Below, in pieces: positions 8,920 through 18,732 of a DNA stretch of 20,000 bases (position 1 is its first letter; each line of letters opens with the position of its first letter). A program made the translations under genes and the position numbers. Where the stretch lies: positions 1 through 20,000 of the forward strand of contig CALSCQ010000482.1 in the NCBI GenBank assembly GCA_943704525.1, given 5' to 3'. Source of the stretch: Pigoraptor vietnamica. Lineage: Eukaryota > Opisthokonta > Filasterea. Below the pieces are notes generated by a model that was not told the DNA's origin, did not search any database, and was given only the letters and a program-made list of their open reading frames with translations.

Positions 8920-10082
8920 ATGTCGGACTCCTCGCCTGCCCTGTGGCGGGGCCCGCTCACGGCATCTTCTGACCGGAGCGGCGCGGACGACGGAGGGGCG
9001 GACCGTAGCGACCTCGTCGCGCGCATCACATCGTCCAAAAGCGCCGCCGACGAAGTGGCCGCGCTAGAGTCGCTCTTGCGCGCCTTCGGAGACGATGGCG
9101 AGGGTCGGCGGTCTCTTCCCTTGGGCGATATGTTGACGGGAGAGGGCGAGTTGGATCTCTTCGTGTGCTACGTGTTTGAGCGCCGCTATGGCTGGTCCGA
9201 GTGGCGCCTGCACGCCGCGCTCGGCAGCACAGGCACTATCGCCCTCCAACGAGATGCCAGTGGGCAGCCTGTGCCGTCGGCCGCTTTCGAATCGTCGCCG
9301 CGGAGTGCGGGTGCCGCGCATCCACTCTCGCCGCCGGTCCGAAAGGATGGGGATGCCATGCTGCAACTCGCCCCCCCTCGCATGGACGCCGGCGGTGCGC
9401 GCGCCAAGCGGCAACTCAACGATCTGCTCGATCGCTGCGTCGCCCTCCTCCGCGCACAGGCGCCCTCGGCAGCGCTCCTCGGGGCCCTCGAGCACTGTGT
9501 GTCGGAAGCGGCAAACAAGCCCGTGGTGCGAAACCAGGCGTACGTGCACGTGATGGACTGGCTGCGGCAGTGCGGGCAGGACGAGTCGCTGCGTCCAGCG
9601 ATGGCGGAGAACGCGGCGTCGGTCGAGCGCCTGATTGTGCACGGGCTGACGGACGTGTGGTCGGCGATTCGATCGGGTTGCATGGGGCGGATCGGCGGCG
9701 TCCTCGACGCGATGGATCTCTCGCAGCTCGAGCGCTTCTTTGGCGCGCTCGTGCGGATATGTCAGGACGACACGGCCTTGTGGCAGGCGCGCGAGGGTGC
9801 GCTCATGGGCATCACGGCCGTCGTGCGCAAGTTTGCGTGGACGACGTGGGAGGGTGCGGAGGCTGAGCCCAGCGCCGCAAACGCCGACGCCATGCAGACG
9901 CAAGGGCCAAAGTACCTGCTGAAGGTGTGTGATTGTGCGGCTACCGAATGTTATTGGAGTCGCGTTCTTTGGGTGTGTGTTTTAGTGCGTGTGTGTGTGC
10001 ATGTGAGAATGTTGGATCAGCGTAATTCATAGATGGTTGTCCATCCATTGTAAGTGAGAAAGAAAGTGTGTGTGTTTGTGTT

Positions 10083-10136
<54 letters not shown>

Positions 10137-13100
10137 TGAGCGTGCACGTAACTCACAACGCCCCGTCGGCAGTTTGGTCGCCATCACCTCGACGGCCTGC
10201 CCTCCTTCATCGCGACCCAAATTCGCGGCGTCGTCTATCGGCTGCTCGCCCACCCACAGCTCAGCATCCGAGAACACGCGACAAAGGCGTTCTCCGCGTA
10301 CCTCTCGAGGAGCGAGTTCCGGGTGCGTGTGCCCGGCTGTAGACCCCTCAACTGCGTGTGATGTCTTGGTGTCTCTACTGACGGCCGTCGTGTTGTGACT
10401 CTCGTATGCTTGCCGTGTTGAATAGACTGCGTGTGATTGTAGCTGGTGTGTCCTTGGTATCAATGGTACCCTGCGCGCGGCTCCTCGACTGCTTGCTGTG
10501 TCGGGCCATTCAACCACGATGTCGTGGCGTCTGTCGCTGTTGTTCCTGCCGCACATTGACGCTGTCGACGACTCTCGCAGGAGGCGCTGATATCTCTGAA
10601 GGAGGTCGTGAGTCGATTGGCGCCGCAGTTTCCCCCATCGGACAGCGCGCGAAGGGGCGAATTTCAGTTCCTCGACGCCTACGAGGCCGAGGGTCTTTTG
10701 AGCGTCTGTGTTTATCTCATCCGCCATATCCCGCCGCGCTTTCTGCTGCCCAACTGGCCGGCCTACTTTCGCACCTTTGACGTGTACCTCATGCACCCGG
10801 CGTCGACGGTGCGACAGGTCGCGAGCACGCTCTTCAAGCATTTGGGTAAGTACGCACAGCAGCGTGGCATTTGTGGTCTTTTTGTGTTGGCGTGTTGTTG
10901 TTCCCGAACAGGAAATATGCTGTAGTGTTGACGTGCATGTCTCTCTCTCTCTCTCTTCCCAACAGTGTCGAAGGACTGCAACAACGCAGCGCTGGTGAAG
11001 CTCGTGTTCCAATCACTTGCGGCCGACTGGGTAACGGACACGCAGAAACTCTCCTCGAACAATAATGAAGAATGCGACGCCTCGGCTCCGGATATGGTTG
11101 TCGAGACTGTCCCACCCGTGGTCGGAGGGGCGAAAGCGTCATCCGTGCGGCACCGCATTGGTGTCGCAGGACTTGTCGAGCGAATGGCAGGGTCGACAGG
11201 CGATGTCTGTGAGTATTTATTTGGTTTTTTTTTCCCTTTGTGTGTGTGTGAGTGTGTGAGTGTATGTGTGTATGTGTATGTGTATGTGTGTGTTCCACCT
11301 CCGTGGTCGTAGTATCTTCATTGTTTGCTGGCGGCTCACTATTTGTTCGCACTGTGTGTACAGGCACATTGCATCCATCGGCGTCGTGGGAGTGGCGCGA
11401 AGGGCGCCTGTTCGCGTATGAGCTCCTCTTCAAGCTGCTCGTGGCGAACCACATCCCCTATGTGTTCCCTTCGCTCGACTCTGCTCGGAGACAGGTGGGC
11501 AGCGGTTCTGCATGACTGTGCGCGTGGGATCCCCTTGTGTGTTTGGTAGTAACTAAATGGATCGCCAACAGAGTGCCGTGCCGACGTCCCCGACCGTTGC
11601 ACATCAACTGCCCCTCGACGTGCTCGATTACATCCGCGAATCGCGTGAGGCCGTCGATTTCCACACGCCCCTCCGCGGCGCCGCGGGCGGTGGGCGAAAC
11701 CGCGTGCCCACCGTCTCGGTCGCTCCCAGTGCTGTGCGCGCGAACCCCGTCGAGCCCCTCTCCATGTCGCACAGCTCGTCGCTGATGGTCGACGTGACGG
11801 CGCCGTCGCCGGGCGGCAGCATGTTCAACTCGCCGCTGCTTTCGCGGCGGACGTCGGCCATTCCGCGCAACTCGACCGAGCAGCCGGCAGAGTATCCGCA
11901 GGAAATGTTGTTGGCGACCGGCAGCCCCGACTACGAGTCCGTGCCCGTTCCCGGCGCGGGTCTCTTGCGCATCGCCCACCTGTCGAAGTCGGAGACGAAC
12001 GTGGCGGCCGTGGGTCACGGGATTGGCTCGGCGCCGCTGCGGTCGGTGTCCCCGTCGAAGGCGCCCGTCACGTCGACCTCGCTGATCGCGCAGCTACACA
12101 AGATAGACGGGTCTGCGGCGTGGTCCCCGACGCCCGCGCAGACGCTCTCGTTTGCCGGCTTGCTTGCGTCTCGGTTTGCGAGCGTGACGCTGCAAAGGAG
12201 CGCCGACGACGTCGCCGCGGCGAACGTCGAGGGCCTCCCCTTCCAGTGGCTGTCGGAAATTCAACTGGCGCCGTTCGGGGAGACGTTGCGGGTGCTCTTG
12301 CTGCAGGTGGCCGAGTGCGTGGCGGACGCGCGGTGGGAATTGCGGCGGATGGCAGACCAGGTGGGTTGCGCGGGGCACGTGACTGCAACGGAAAGCACGT
12401 GCTTTCCCACAGCTACGCATTCGCTTGCGTGCTTGCCATTATTTCTCCTCAGTACTTCCCCTCTCGCGGTCATCGCGCGGCTCGCCGTGTTCATTGTGCT
12501 GTGACGTCCTCACGCACTCTTTCGATGCACAAGGGCACATCCACTCTCCCTTGAAACGAGTGAGAGCTCTCGCTGACCTTGCTTGTTGTCGCAGGTGCTG
12601 CCGGTGCTTGCCGAGGCGATGTGCTGGTTTGACGCTGCCATTCTCTGCGAGTCGTGGCAGACGTTCCTTCCCATGCGGGATTCGGTGCTTGCGTACGTCG
12701 GAATGGTGAGTCGTCGTGCTGTCACATGACCCTGACCATGACCTACGTTGCCACTCTAACTTCATTGTCGAGAGTTCTCGTTTTGCTTCTTACATGACTC
12801 TTTTTTCTTTTGCACAGGTGCTGTTGAGGCATGCGCTCGTTCAGCGCGCGAAGCTCGTGCACTTGTCGTCGCAGTCGCGCCCGGCGTGGCTTGACGCCGT
12901 GCAGTGCCGGAGGGTGAGTCGGGCGTCGAGTTTTTCCCGTCACTCTATGTGAGAGGTGCTTGCTGTGCTAACCAGTGGGTGTATCGCAGGCCGCCACCAA
13001 GCTCACCAACGTGCTGTGCGAGAGTGCGTCCGGGTGGCTCGAAGAGATATCCGCATGACAAACATCTCTTCAATTTTCATGTGTGTCCATGTTGCGTTTG

Positions 13101-14660
13101 AAGCCTCTACCGTAATGACGTCATCCAGGCTGTCTCAGCGTGTTGTCCTTAACCCCATTGTTGCCCCACGTCCTGCGCGAGGTCGAGCTGCGCCCGTACG
13201 ACAAGATGGTGCTCGTCAGCACCGAAGTCGCGATGATGGTGCTCGCGCAGCTCTCCGACGACATCTCCCCCCAGCAGCGCACGCGCCTCGCAACGGCCGT
13301 TGAGTCGCGTCTCTCGCGATTGGCGTCGTTCGCCGATGGGAAGAACGGTGCGCGAAATAGTTGACCTGTCCTGGGCCGCTCTTGTTGTCCCTTCGGTGGC
13401 ACGCTATTGGCAGTGTCCTCGTCGTGTCTGCATGTTGCTTACTAAGTACCACCGCGTTGCTCTGAAATCGCAGCCGCAGAGTTTCCGTGCGCCTTAGACG
13501 GATACCTGAGGTGCGTTTTCATTGGTGCGTTTGAATTGTGCGAACTCTAAGGAGGTCTCATCGTGCATTGGCTCTCGACTGTGCAGCTGCGTGGTGAAGG
13601 TTAGCTCGGCCAAGGCCCGTGCGCAGCACGTCGAAAAGACCTTTCTCGGCGTCCTCCACGTGCTGTTCCCGGACTATGTGGCGGCGTGTGACGGCACTTC
13701 GACGGTGAGTGCGATTCGTCCCGCTTCCCGCTTCTTCACTGATGGGGTGAACCGTATGTTGTGTCGTCGGGTCCGATGTAAGTGTGTAAGAGAGTGTGCG
13801 TGTGTGTGTGTGTGTGTGTGTGGGGGGGGGGTGGGCATGGGCTAAGCGTTCTTATACCTTGTGCTCATGCACGCAAACCTCTTCCCCGGCGCACAGCTGC
13901 GGCTCATCCCGTTGCTGACGCGCTACTCGTGCCATGCGACGGATGCCGCCGTGAGTCGCTCGGCCGCGGACGCCCTGCAGAAGGCGCTGAATGCGCTCGC
14001 AGAGTCCATCGAAGACGCACCCCCGGATGCGCCGAGGTGGGCGCCTCCTCTGTCCCCTGGCTGTGGCATTGGGTGATGTTGCGCAGCCTTCCTGTTTCTG
14101 TTTCGGACAGCATGATCATGGTCCGCGTGTCGCCGCACTTCGGCCGAGCCCCTCTGACGCTGTTACTCTGTTACTGGCGAGCAGCGTGGGCGGCATCTCC
14201 CGCAAAGACCTCGAGGCGTCGTGCGATGCGTGCATTGTGGCCCTCGTCGAAGAGATCAAGCGGAAGGTGCGCGCGATGGCACTGTTGGCCATGCTTCGCT
14301 CTTCCCTTTCACACGCACACGCACAGACACACACACAAACACAAACACACAAACACACATACTCACTCACTCACCCACTCACTCACTCACTACGAAAGGC
14401 TTGTGGCCTACATGAGGCGAGACTGGCCATATACTTGTCCGCTGTTGCTCACGCGCCTTTTATCTCTCGCTATAGGAAACGGAGCCCGCGGCGGTAAAGC
14501 GGCTGGTGGGCCTGGCGGGGACGCTGTTTGAGCTGCTCGGGGACTCGCGGCGATTGCCGGACGTGTTTTCGTCCATATCGGCACGGATGATGCAGGTGCG
14601 CCCTTGGTGCAAATTGAACGAGCCGACTGTTCTCATGTGTGCCGGTATCTGTATGTGCTC

Positions 14661-14705
<45 letters not shown>

Positions 14706-15904
14706 TGTGTGTGTGTGTGCGGTGTGCGTGTGCGTGTGCGTGCGTGCGTGTGTGTGCGTGTGTGTGCGCGCGCGCGCGCGCGTGTGTGTTTGTGTGTGTG
14801 TGTGTGTTTGTGTGTATGTATGTATGTATGTGTGTGTGTGGTGATGATAATGCGACACCGTTGACGCGGTTTTCTTGCGAGAGCAGGAAAACATCTCCGC
14901 GTGGCGCACAAAAGCGGGCAACAATGCCGAGCAATTTCGCATCCTCTCAAACGAAATACCTGCGGACGCCAACCAAGAAGACGGTGCCGAGACGGATTCC
15001 GGTGGGTTACGCATGCCTCACCTTTCGCCAGTCGGCCCAGTTAGCGTTTTTTTGGACGTCTGTTATCATGCTCACTCTGCTACGCCCGTGCAGATGCTGA
15101 GGAGGAAACTGGCGAATCGCTTGCATTGAACTTGTCGAACGGCCACATGAGTGCGGGCAGCGTGCGTTCGGACGAGAGCGACTGGGATTCGTGGGACGAC
15201 GAGGGTCAACAAACGGCCGAGCTACTCCTGCCCGCGTTTGCGCAGCTACTCCATAGCCTGCGCTCCACGTTCCCGTCGAACGAAAATCGCCTTGCGCGGA
15301 GGTGGGCGCGCGTGTGCGTTTGCGTGTGTGTGTGCGCGTGTCTGCGTGTGCGTGTGTGTGTCCGGGTGTCTGTTATCTGCGCGTGCGGGTGCTTTGTGTC
15401 CGTGTTGTTGTGTCTGTTTGTGCAGAGTCGCTCACCGTCATCAGCCGGAGCAGGTCTTCCATGCACGCGGGCATCACCCGCCCCGATGTGCCCCTCAGGA
15501 AAATATCCGGAGAAGGTACTTGAGCACACACAAATGGGACCATGGGCCAAATTCACGGCACAAAGCGGTCGATGTGCTACCTGACGTGTGTAACTGTTAG
15601 TAACTCGGCTTCACAGTCCATCTCACACCTGTTTCAGCGCTTATTCATCTTGTCGCTGTTTCTTTGAAATTTCAACTGCCGTGGCTTCTCACTGTCCAAC
15701 AGTTCGCACATATCCGGCTGCTCTTATCTCACATGCGTCTGAATCGCAGAATCCTTCCTTGGTGTGAGCCCCGGTTCCCTCCGCCGCGCCAACCTCGCCG
15801 TCAGTTTTGACCAGAGGCTCAACGACGTGCCTTCGTCGGACAAGAAAATAGTGTTGTGGTGGGCATTCGCGGGCGCCGCTGCAATTGAATCTGTTCGCGT
15901 GTAG
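8920..15904 (+). CDS. Large alpha-solenoid (HEAT/ARM-like) protein, about 19 exons
   Basis: Exons: 8920-9924, 10173-10322, 10581-10845, 10966-11208, 11364-11494, 11572-12360, 12595-12705, 12818-12913, 12990-13023, 13129-13347, 13474-13510, 13587-13704, 13897-14036, 14185-14266, 14476-14595, 14887-15001, 15094-15301, about 15426-15515, and 15750-15904; about 1,370 aa. Phases agree across all junctions up to 15301. The junction 13023/13129 could equally be 13033/13139. The protein is rich in paired amphipathic helices ([60 protein letters not shown]), typical of HEAT repeats, so it is probably a scaffold. Residues about 620-790 (exon 6) are Ser/Pro-rich and look disordered. Exon 17 has an acidic patch, [12 protein letters not shown] recognise the flavour of a conserved, unnamed eukaryotic ARM/HEAT family but cannot name it. 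The C-terminus is uncertain: the last two exons have a convincing frame, but joining them to 15301 needs a non-obvious splice. Confidence 0.8.
10065..10135. repeat. TG microsatellite, HEAT gene intron 1
   Basis: TG units interrupted by three TTTG steps and then about 23 uninterrupted TG units. It lies within intron 9925-10172 and ends about 40 nt before the acceptor CGGCAG. The donor itself is GTGTGTG. Confidence 0.95.
11237..11292. repeat. Imperfect TG/TATG tract, HEAT gene intron 4
   Basis: Short interrupted TG tract with GTGA and GTAT variants within intron 11209-11363, starting about 28 nt after the GTGAGT donor. Confidence 0.85.
13788..13836. repeat. TG tract ending in a G-run, HEAT gene intron 12
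   Basis: A TG tract runs directly into nine or more Gs, then TGGG, within intron 13705-13896. The G-run could join a G-rich secondary structure on the sense RNA, but only two G-blocks are present. Confidence 0.9.
14309..14393. repeat. CA tract merging into (CACT)n, HEAT gene intron 14
   Basis: CA units with CAAA and CAGA variants, then seven or so CACT/ACTC units, in intron 14267-14475. It is on the CA side of the sense strand, unlike most other tracts of this gene. Confidence 0.92.
14664..14840. repeat. Long TG / TGCG / CG / TATG compound repeat, HEAT gene intron 15
   Basis: About 177 nt of nearly pure alternating purine-pyrimidine sequence: TG units, then mixed TGCG, then a (CG)8-9 block at about 14767-14782, then TG, then GTAT units to about 14830. 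It fills most of intron 14596-14886. The CG block within TG is a textbook Z-DNA-prone arrangement. Confidence 0.95.
15308..15372. repeat. Imperfect TG/GC tract, HEAT gene intron 17
   Basis: Interrupted TG tract with CG and CT variants just after the candidate donor GAG/GTGGGC at 15302. Its many GT dinucleotides make the true 5' splice site of this intron hard to choose. Confidence 0.85.
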
Positions 15905-16447
15905 TAGGCTGCAATCCGCGTCCGAGTCAACTGTTTTTGAACTTTGTTTTGTGTGCACTCGTTCACTCGATTGTCTCTAACGTCGCAGGATCATGGAGCG
16001 ATGTCCGCAAGGTGCCGACACAGCCGTGTCGCTTCGAAGTTTGCAGACCCTGCTGGAGTAACAGTGCCGGCTATAAAATAATGAACCTCACGCCATGGCA
16101 TAACGTATAGTAAGTTTAACTCAGAGCAAGCGAACCCGAGTGTATGCACCGCCGACCGGCGTCAATCATTGGGCAAGCCGTTTTCGCGAACACACCATAA
16201 GGTGCTCATAAGCACTTTTGGAACACACTCGATGTCGTGGTGCAAGTCACTGGCGTGGCGCGTCTCGTGGATAATAAGCGCTTTGGCCATCGAGGTAGCT
16301 CTGAGACTTTTTACAGCGGCAGCGGCTACCCACGCAGCGAAGAGTGATACTCGTCTGCTACCGACCTCACTGGTGGTCAAAGTTTTTTTCTTCTTCTCAT
16401 TACTTCATTGCACGACAATCCGCTGCCAAACCGCTGTCTGCGTCGCA
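15905..16447. other. Convergent spacer between HEAT and metallophosphoesterase genes
   Basis: This 543-nt spacer lies between two stops facing each other. An acceptor-like GTCGCAG at 15984-15990 precedes a short frame starting ATGGAGCGATG and ending LRSLQTLLE-stop at 16061, so an alternative last exon of the HEAT gene is possible. TATAAAATAATGAA near 16072 resembles a poly(A) signal. A separate small ORF lies at 16232-16486. Confidence 0.45.
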
Positions 16448-16486
16448 TCACACGGCGAGTGCGGCTTGACCAGGCGCGAGGCGTAG
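16232..16486 (+). CDS. Possible small membrane-protein ORF (weak DUF2061 resemblance)
   Basis: 84 codons from ATG at 16232 to TAG at 16486. It starts MSWCKSLAWRVSWIISALAI, followed by EVALRLFTAAAATHAAK and later SLVVKVFFFFSLLH. The K-S-L-x-W-R-V start and two apolar stretches recall DUF2061 membrane proteins (KSLxxxxTWRxxA...), but the resemblance is by eye and partial, and the codon use is less G/C-biased than in the neighbouring genes. Its 3' end overlaps the metallophosphoesterase last exon on the other strand. It may be chance or just 3' UTR. Confidence 0.15.
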   Translation: MSWCKSLAWRVSWIISALAIEVALRLFTAAAATHAAKSDTRLLPTSLVVKVFFFFSLLHCTTIRCQTAVCVASHGECGLTRREA

Positions 16487-18444
16487 CCGCTCAATGACGC
16501 TACCGTCCTCGAGGCGCACCCACGTGTCGACGGCATTTGAGCCTTCCGTAAGATGCACGATGCGCGCGCCGTGAATCCACCTGCGCACAAGCAAGACGAC
16601 AACGACAACGGAGAAGGCGCTGTCAGAGTGATGGAAGAGTCGGGGCAACAAAGAGCACGTGACACTGAGAGCCGTGCGAGACGGCCACAAGCAGAACGGC
16701 GCGCAGGGGTTCGGCCACACACTGGGGCGCATTTTCGCGGGCTACGGACGCAAACGACACCCACTCTCCGTATCCGCCGTAGCCCGTGTGGCGGCCATAG
16801 CAAATGTGGACAGTCTTGAAGGGGCAGCACCAGTCGTTGCCTGTTGGGGTGATTGAACCGTTGGTTGAGATGTGTATGTACGTGCGTGCGTGTGTGTGTA
16901 TGAAGTGTTTGTCTGTCTGCCTAATGAAGGCGGGTGTACGTGTGTGTGTGTGTGTAGAGTGTGTGTGTGTGTGTAGTGTGTGCGTGTGTGTGTGTGTGTA
17001 GTGTGTGTGTGTGTTTGTGTGTGTTTGTGTGTGCCTATGTGTGTGTGTGTGCGTTGCGTGCATGTGTGTGTGTGTGTGCGTGTGTAAGTGGGGGCGGGGT
17101 TCTTTCAAAAGGAAGCAATCCAGTCACACGCACCGTGATCGTGGCCCACAAACGTCGCCGTGACGTTTCCGTTGACAAGCGCCGAAAGCAGTCCGTAATC
17201 GGCATCCTGCGGCGTCACCGACTCATTCGCCACGCCGCCGCAGCCAGCGCCGGGGAAAGCGTCGACGTACTCGACGCTGCGTGCGCAGGCCGGAAAATGC
17301 ACGAAAATTTCAGCACTTCAAGTCATTGTGCAGACACTGCAAACACATCACATGCACGCACACTCACGACGCGTACCCGACGCTGTGTTAACGAACCGAG
17401 CACTCTACAGTTTGCTTTGCACGGTCCTCACCTCGGTATGTGGAAGAACGCGACCGACGGCCAGTGCTTTCCCGGCCCCCGAGACGCCGCAAGCGCCTCT
17501 GTCTCGTTGACGTACCACTGAACCTGCGCCGCACTGACGATTTCGGGAATCGAACCGCCACCGCTGTCGAGCATGAAGAGGTCGAAACCGCCCTCGTGAC
17601 CACTGTGCCGCCCCTCCACGTGCAGCACGTAGTTGCCGAGCCCTGGCAGGTCCGAAGGGCCCGCCTGCGTGTAACTCAGAGGAAAGGACGCGTCGAACGC
17701 AAGCAGATCCTTGCGCGTGCCGCCCGTGCCGTCCGCGAGGTCGTCTGCGGCGGTGCAGATTCGTGTTAGTAAGCATACGCTTAACACACGCATGAGCTCT
17801 CCCTAAGCCCAGCGGTGCGTACAGATGGACATACAACGACGCACAAGGGAATCAGACATTACCGTACGACGACACATAAACAGTATGACTCTTCATGCGC
17901 ACCATGGTTCCCAAAGACGGTGGCCCACGGCGTGTTCGTCTCGACGCACACGGCGACGACCTGCGCCCAGTAGCTCGTTGCGTTGCTGTGAATGTTGTTG
18001 CCAGTGACCTGGTCGCCAGAGAACACGACGAGGTCAGGGCGCTCGTCCTCGATGACACGCCGCATGACGCGCGTGCTGTTTGCGTCTTGCTCGCGGCCCC
18101 ACGCGACGTCCTCGCCCTCGCCGTAGTGCCTGTCGGAGAAACATAGCGCAGACGTGTCAGGGAGGCATGTAAAACTGAAACTAAAACAGAGACAAACGCA
18201 CAACGGCATCCGCGCAGTCATTGCGCACGCAGACCGTAAGCCGGGCGTGTGAACATACAGCACACGATTTGGAAGAGAAATGTGAGAAAAATAAGCGCAC
18301 GCACAGGTCTGCAAACTGGGCAATCTTGAACGTGCCGTCGTGGCGAAAGCGCAGCGGGCGACGGTGCGCAAGTGGCGCGCACTCGACCGCCACGGCCGCC
18401 ACACACAGCAGCGCCGCAATGGCACACACCCGCACCGCACGCAT
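16448..18444 (-). CDS. Secreted metallophosphoesterase, DCR2 / purple acid phosphatase 28-29 type, six exons
   Basis: Exons 18444-18305, 18129-17903, 17744-17432, 17276-17134, 16840-16765 and 16580-16448 join in phase to 343 aa with TGA at 16448. [20 protein letters not shown] is a signal peptide. All calcineurin-like blocks are present: FADLHYGE (D46, H48), [12 protein letters not shown] (D86), VFGNHD (N121, H122, D123, with the Asp codon split by an intron), AFFHIPSVEY (H224) and FVGHDHGNDWC (H272, H274). Further family marks are [30 protein letters not shown] and YGEW before the C-terminal strands. The closest group I know is yeast DCR2 and plant PAP28/PAP29, a short single-domain class without the large purple acid phosphatase N-terminal domain. 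It should be a dimetal phosphoesterase in the secretory pathway or outside the cell; substrate unknown. Convergent with the HEAT gene. Confidence 0.9.
16876..17090. repeat. Imperfect TG tract, metallophosphoesterase intron 4
   Basis: TG-rich with TAG, TTTG and GCG interruptions on the plus strand, so CA-rich on the sense strand of the gene. It fills most of intron 16841-17133, the largest of this gene (293 nt). Confidence 0.93.
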
Positions 18445-18732
18445 TCCCCGCAGACACTCCCAAAGTGTGCGACGGGAGCGTTTGTGGCGTGCATTCGATT
18501 ATGACGGCTCTCAGAGCCACTGCTACTGCCCGGGGTCATGTGGCCTTCTGTCCAGACTACCACCGATTATAATGCGGGGTTAGGGTTACCCTTTCAGCCA
18601 CGGCTGTTCGTTTGAAGGGCCTCCGTCCCAGTGCTTGCGAGTCGCCTTCATTCGCTTGCAGTCATAAAGCCGTGCCGTCGGACCAGCCACACGTTTATCG
18701 CTCTCACGCACGCAACAGCCACGAACGCCGCG

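Noticed and set aside
9064-9903. 279-codon minus-strand frame opposite HEAT exon 1
   Set aside because: Arg/His-rich antisense shadow of a strongly coding exon.
10017-11012. 331-codon minus-strand open frame over HEAT introns 1-4
   Set aside because: Includes a translated (TG)n block and antisense of spliced exons; no motif.
14101-14184. Alternative use of the acceptor at GGACAG (14110) as the start of HEAT exon 14
   Set aside because: It would read [16 protein letters not shown] in a frame that loses the [20 protein letters not shown] block; the acceptor at 14184 keeps the better frame in phase.
14460-15014. His-Thr repeat protein on the minus strand at the intron 15 repeat
   Set aside because: Simply a CA-repeat translation; the plus-strand exons on either side explain the region.
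17277-17315. Earlier acceptor (GAAG at 17316) for metallophosphoesterase exon 4
   Set aside because: In frame, but the later GCACGCAG acceptor gives HIPSVEY, which matches the family HIPxPEY directly and has the usual CAG.
18575-18592. GGGTTAGGGTTACCC, telomere-like sequence between the phosphoesterase and thioredoxin genes
   Set aside because: Only about one and a half TTAGGG units; too short to be an internal telomere array and expected by chance.
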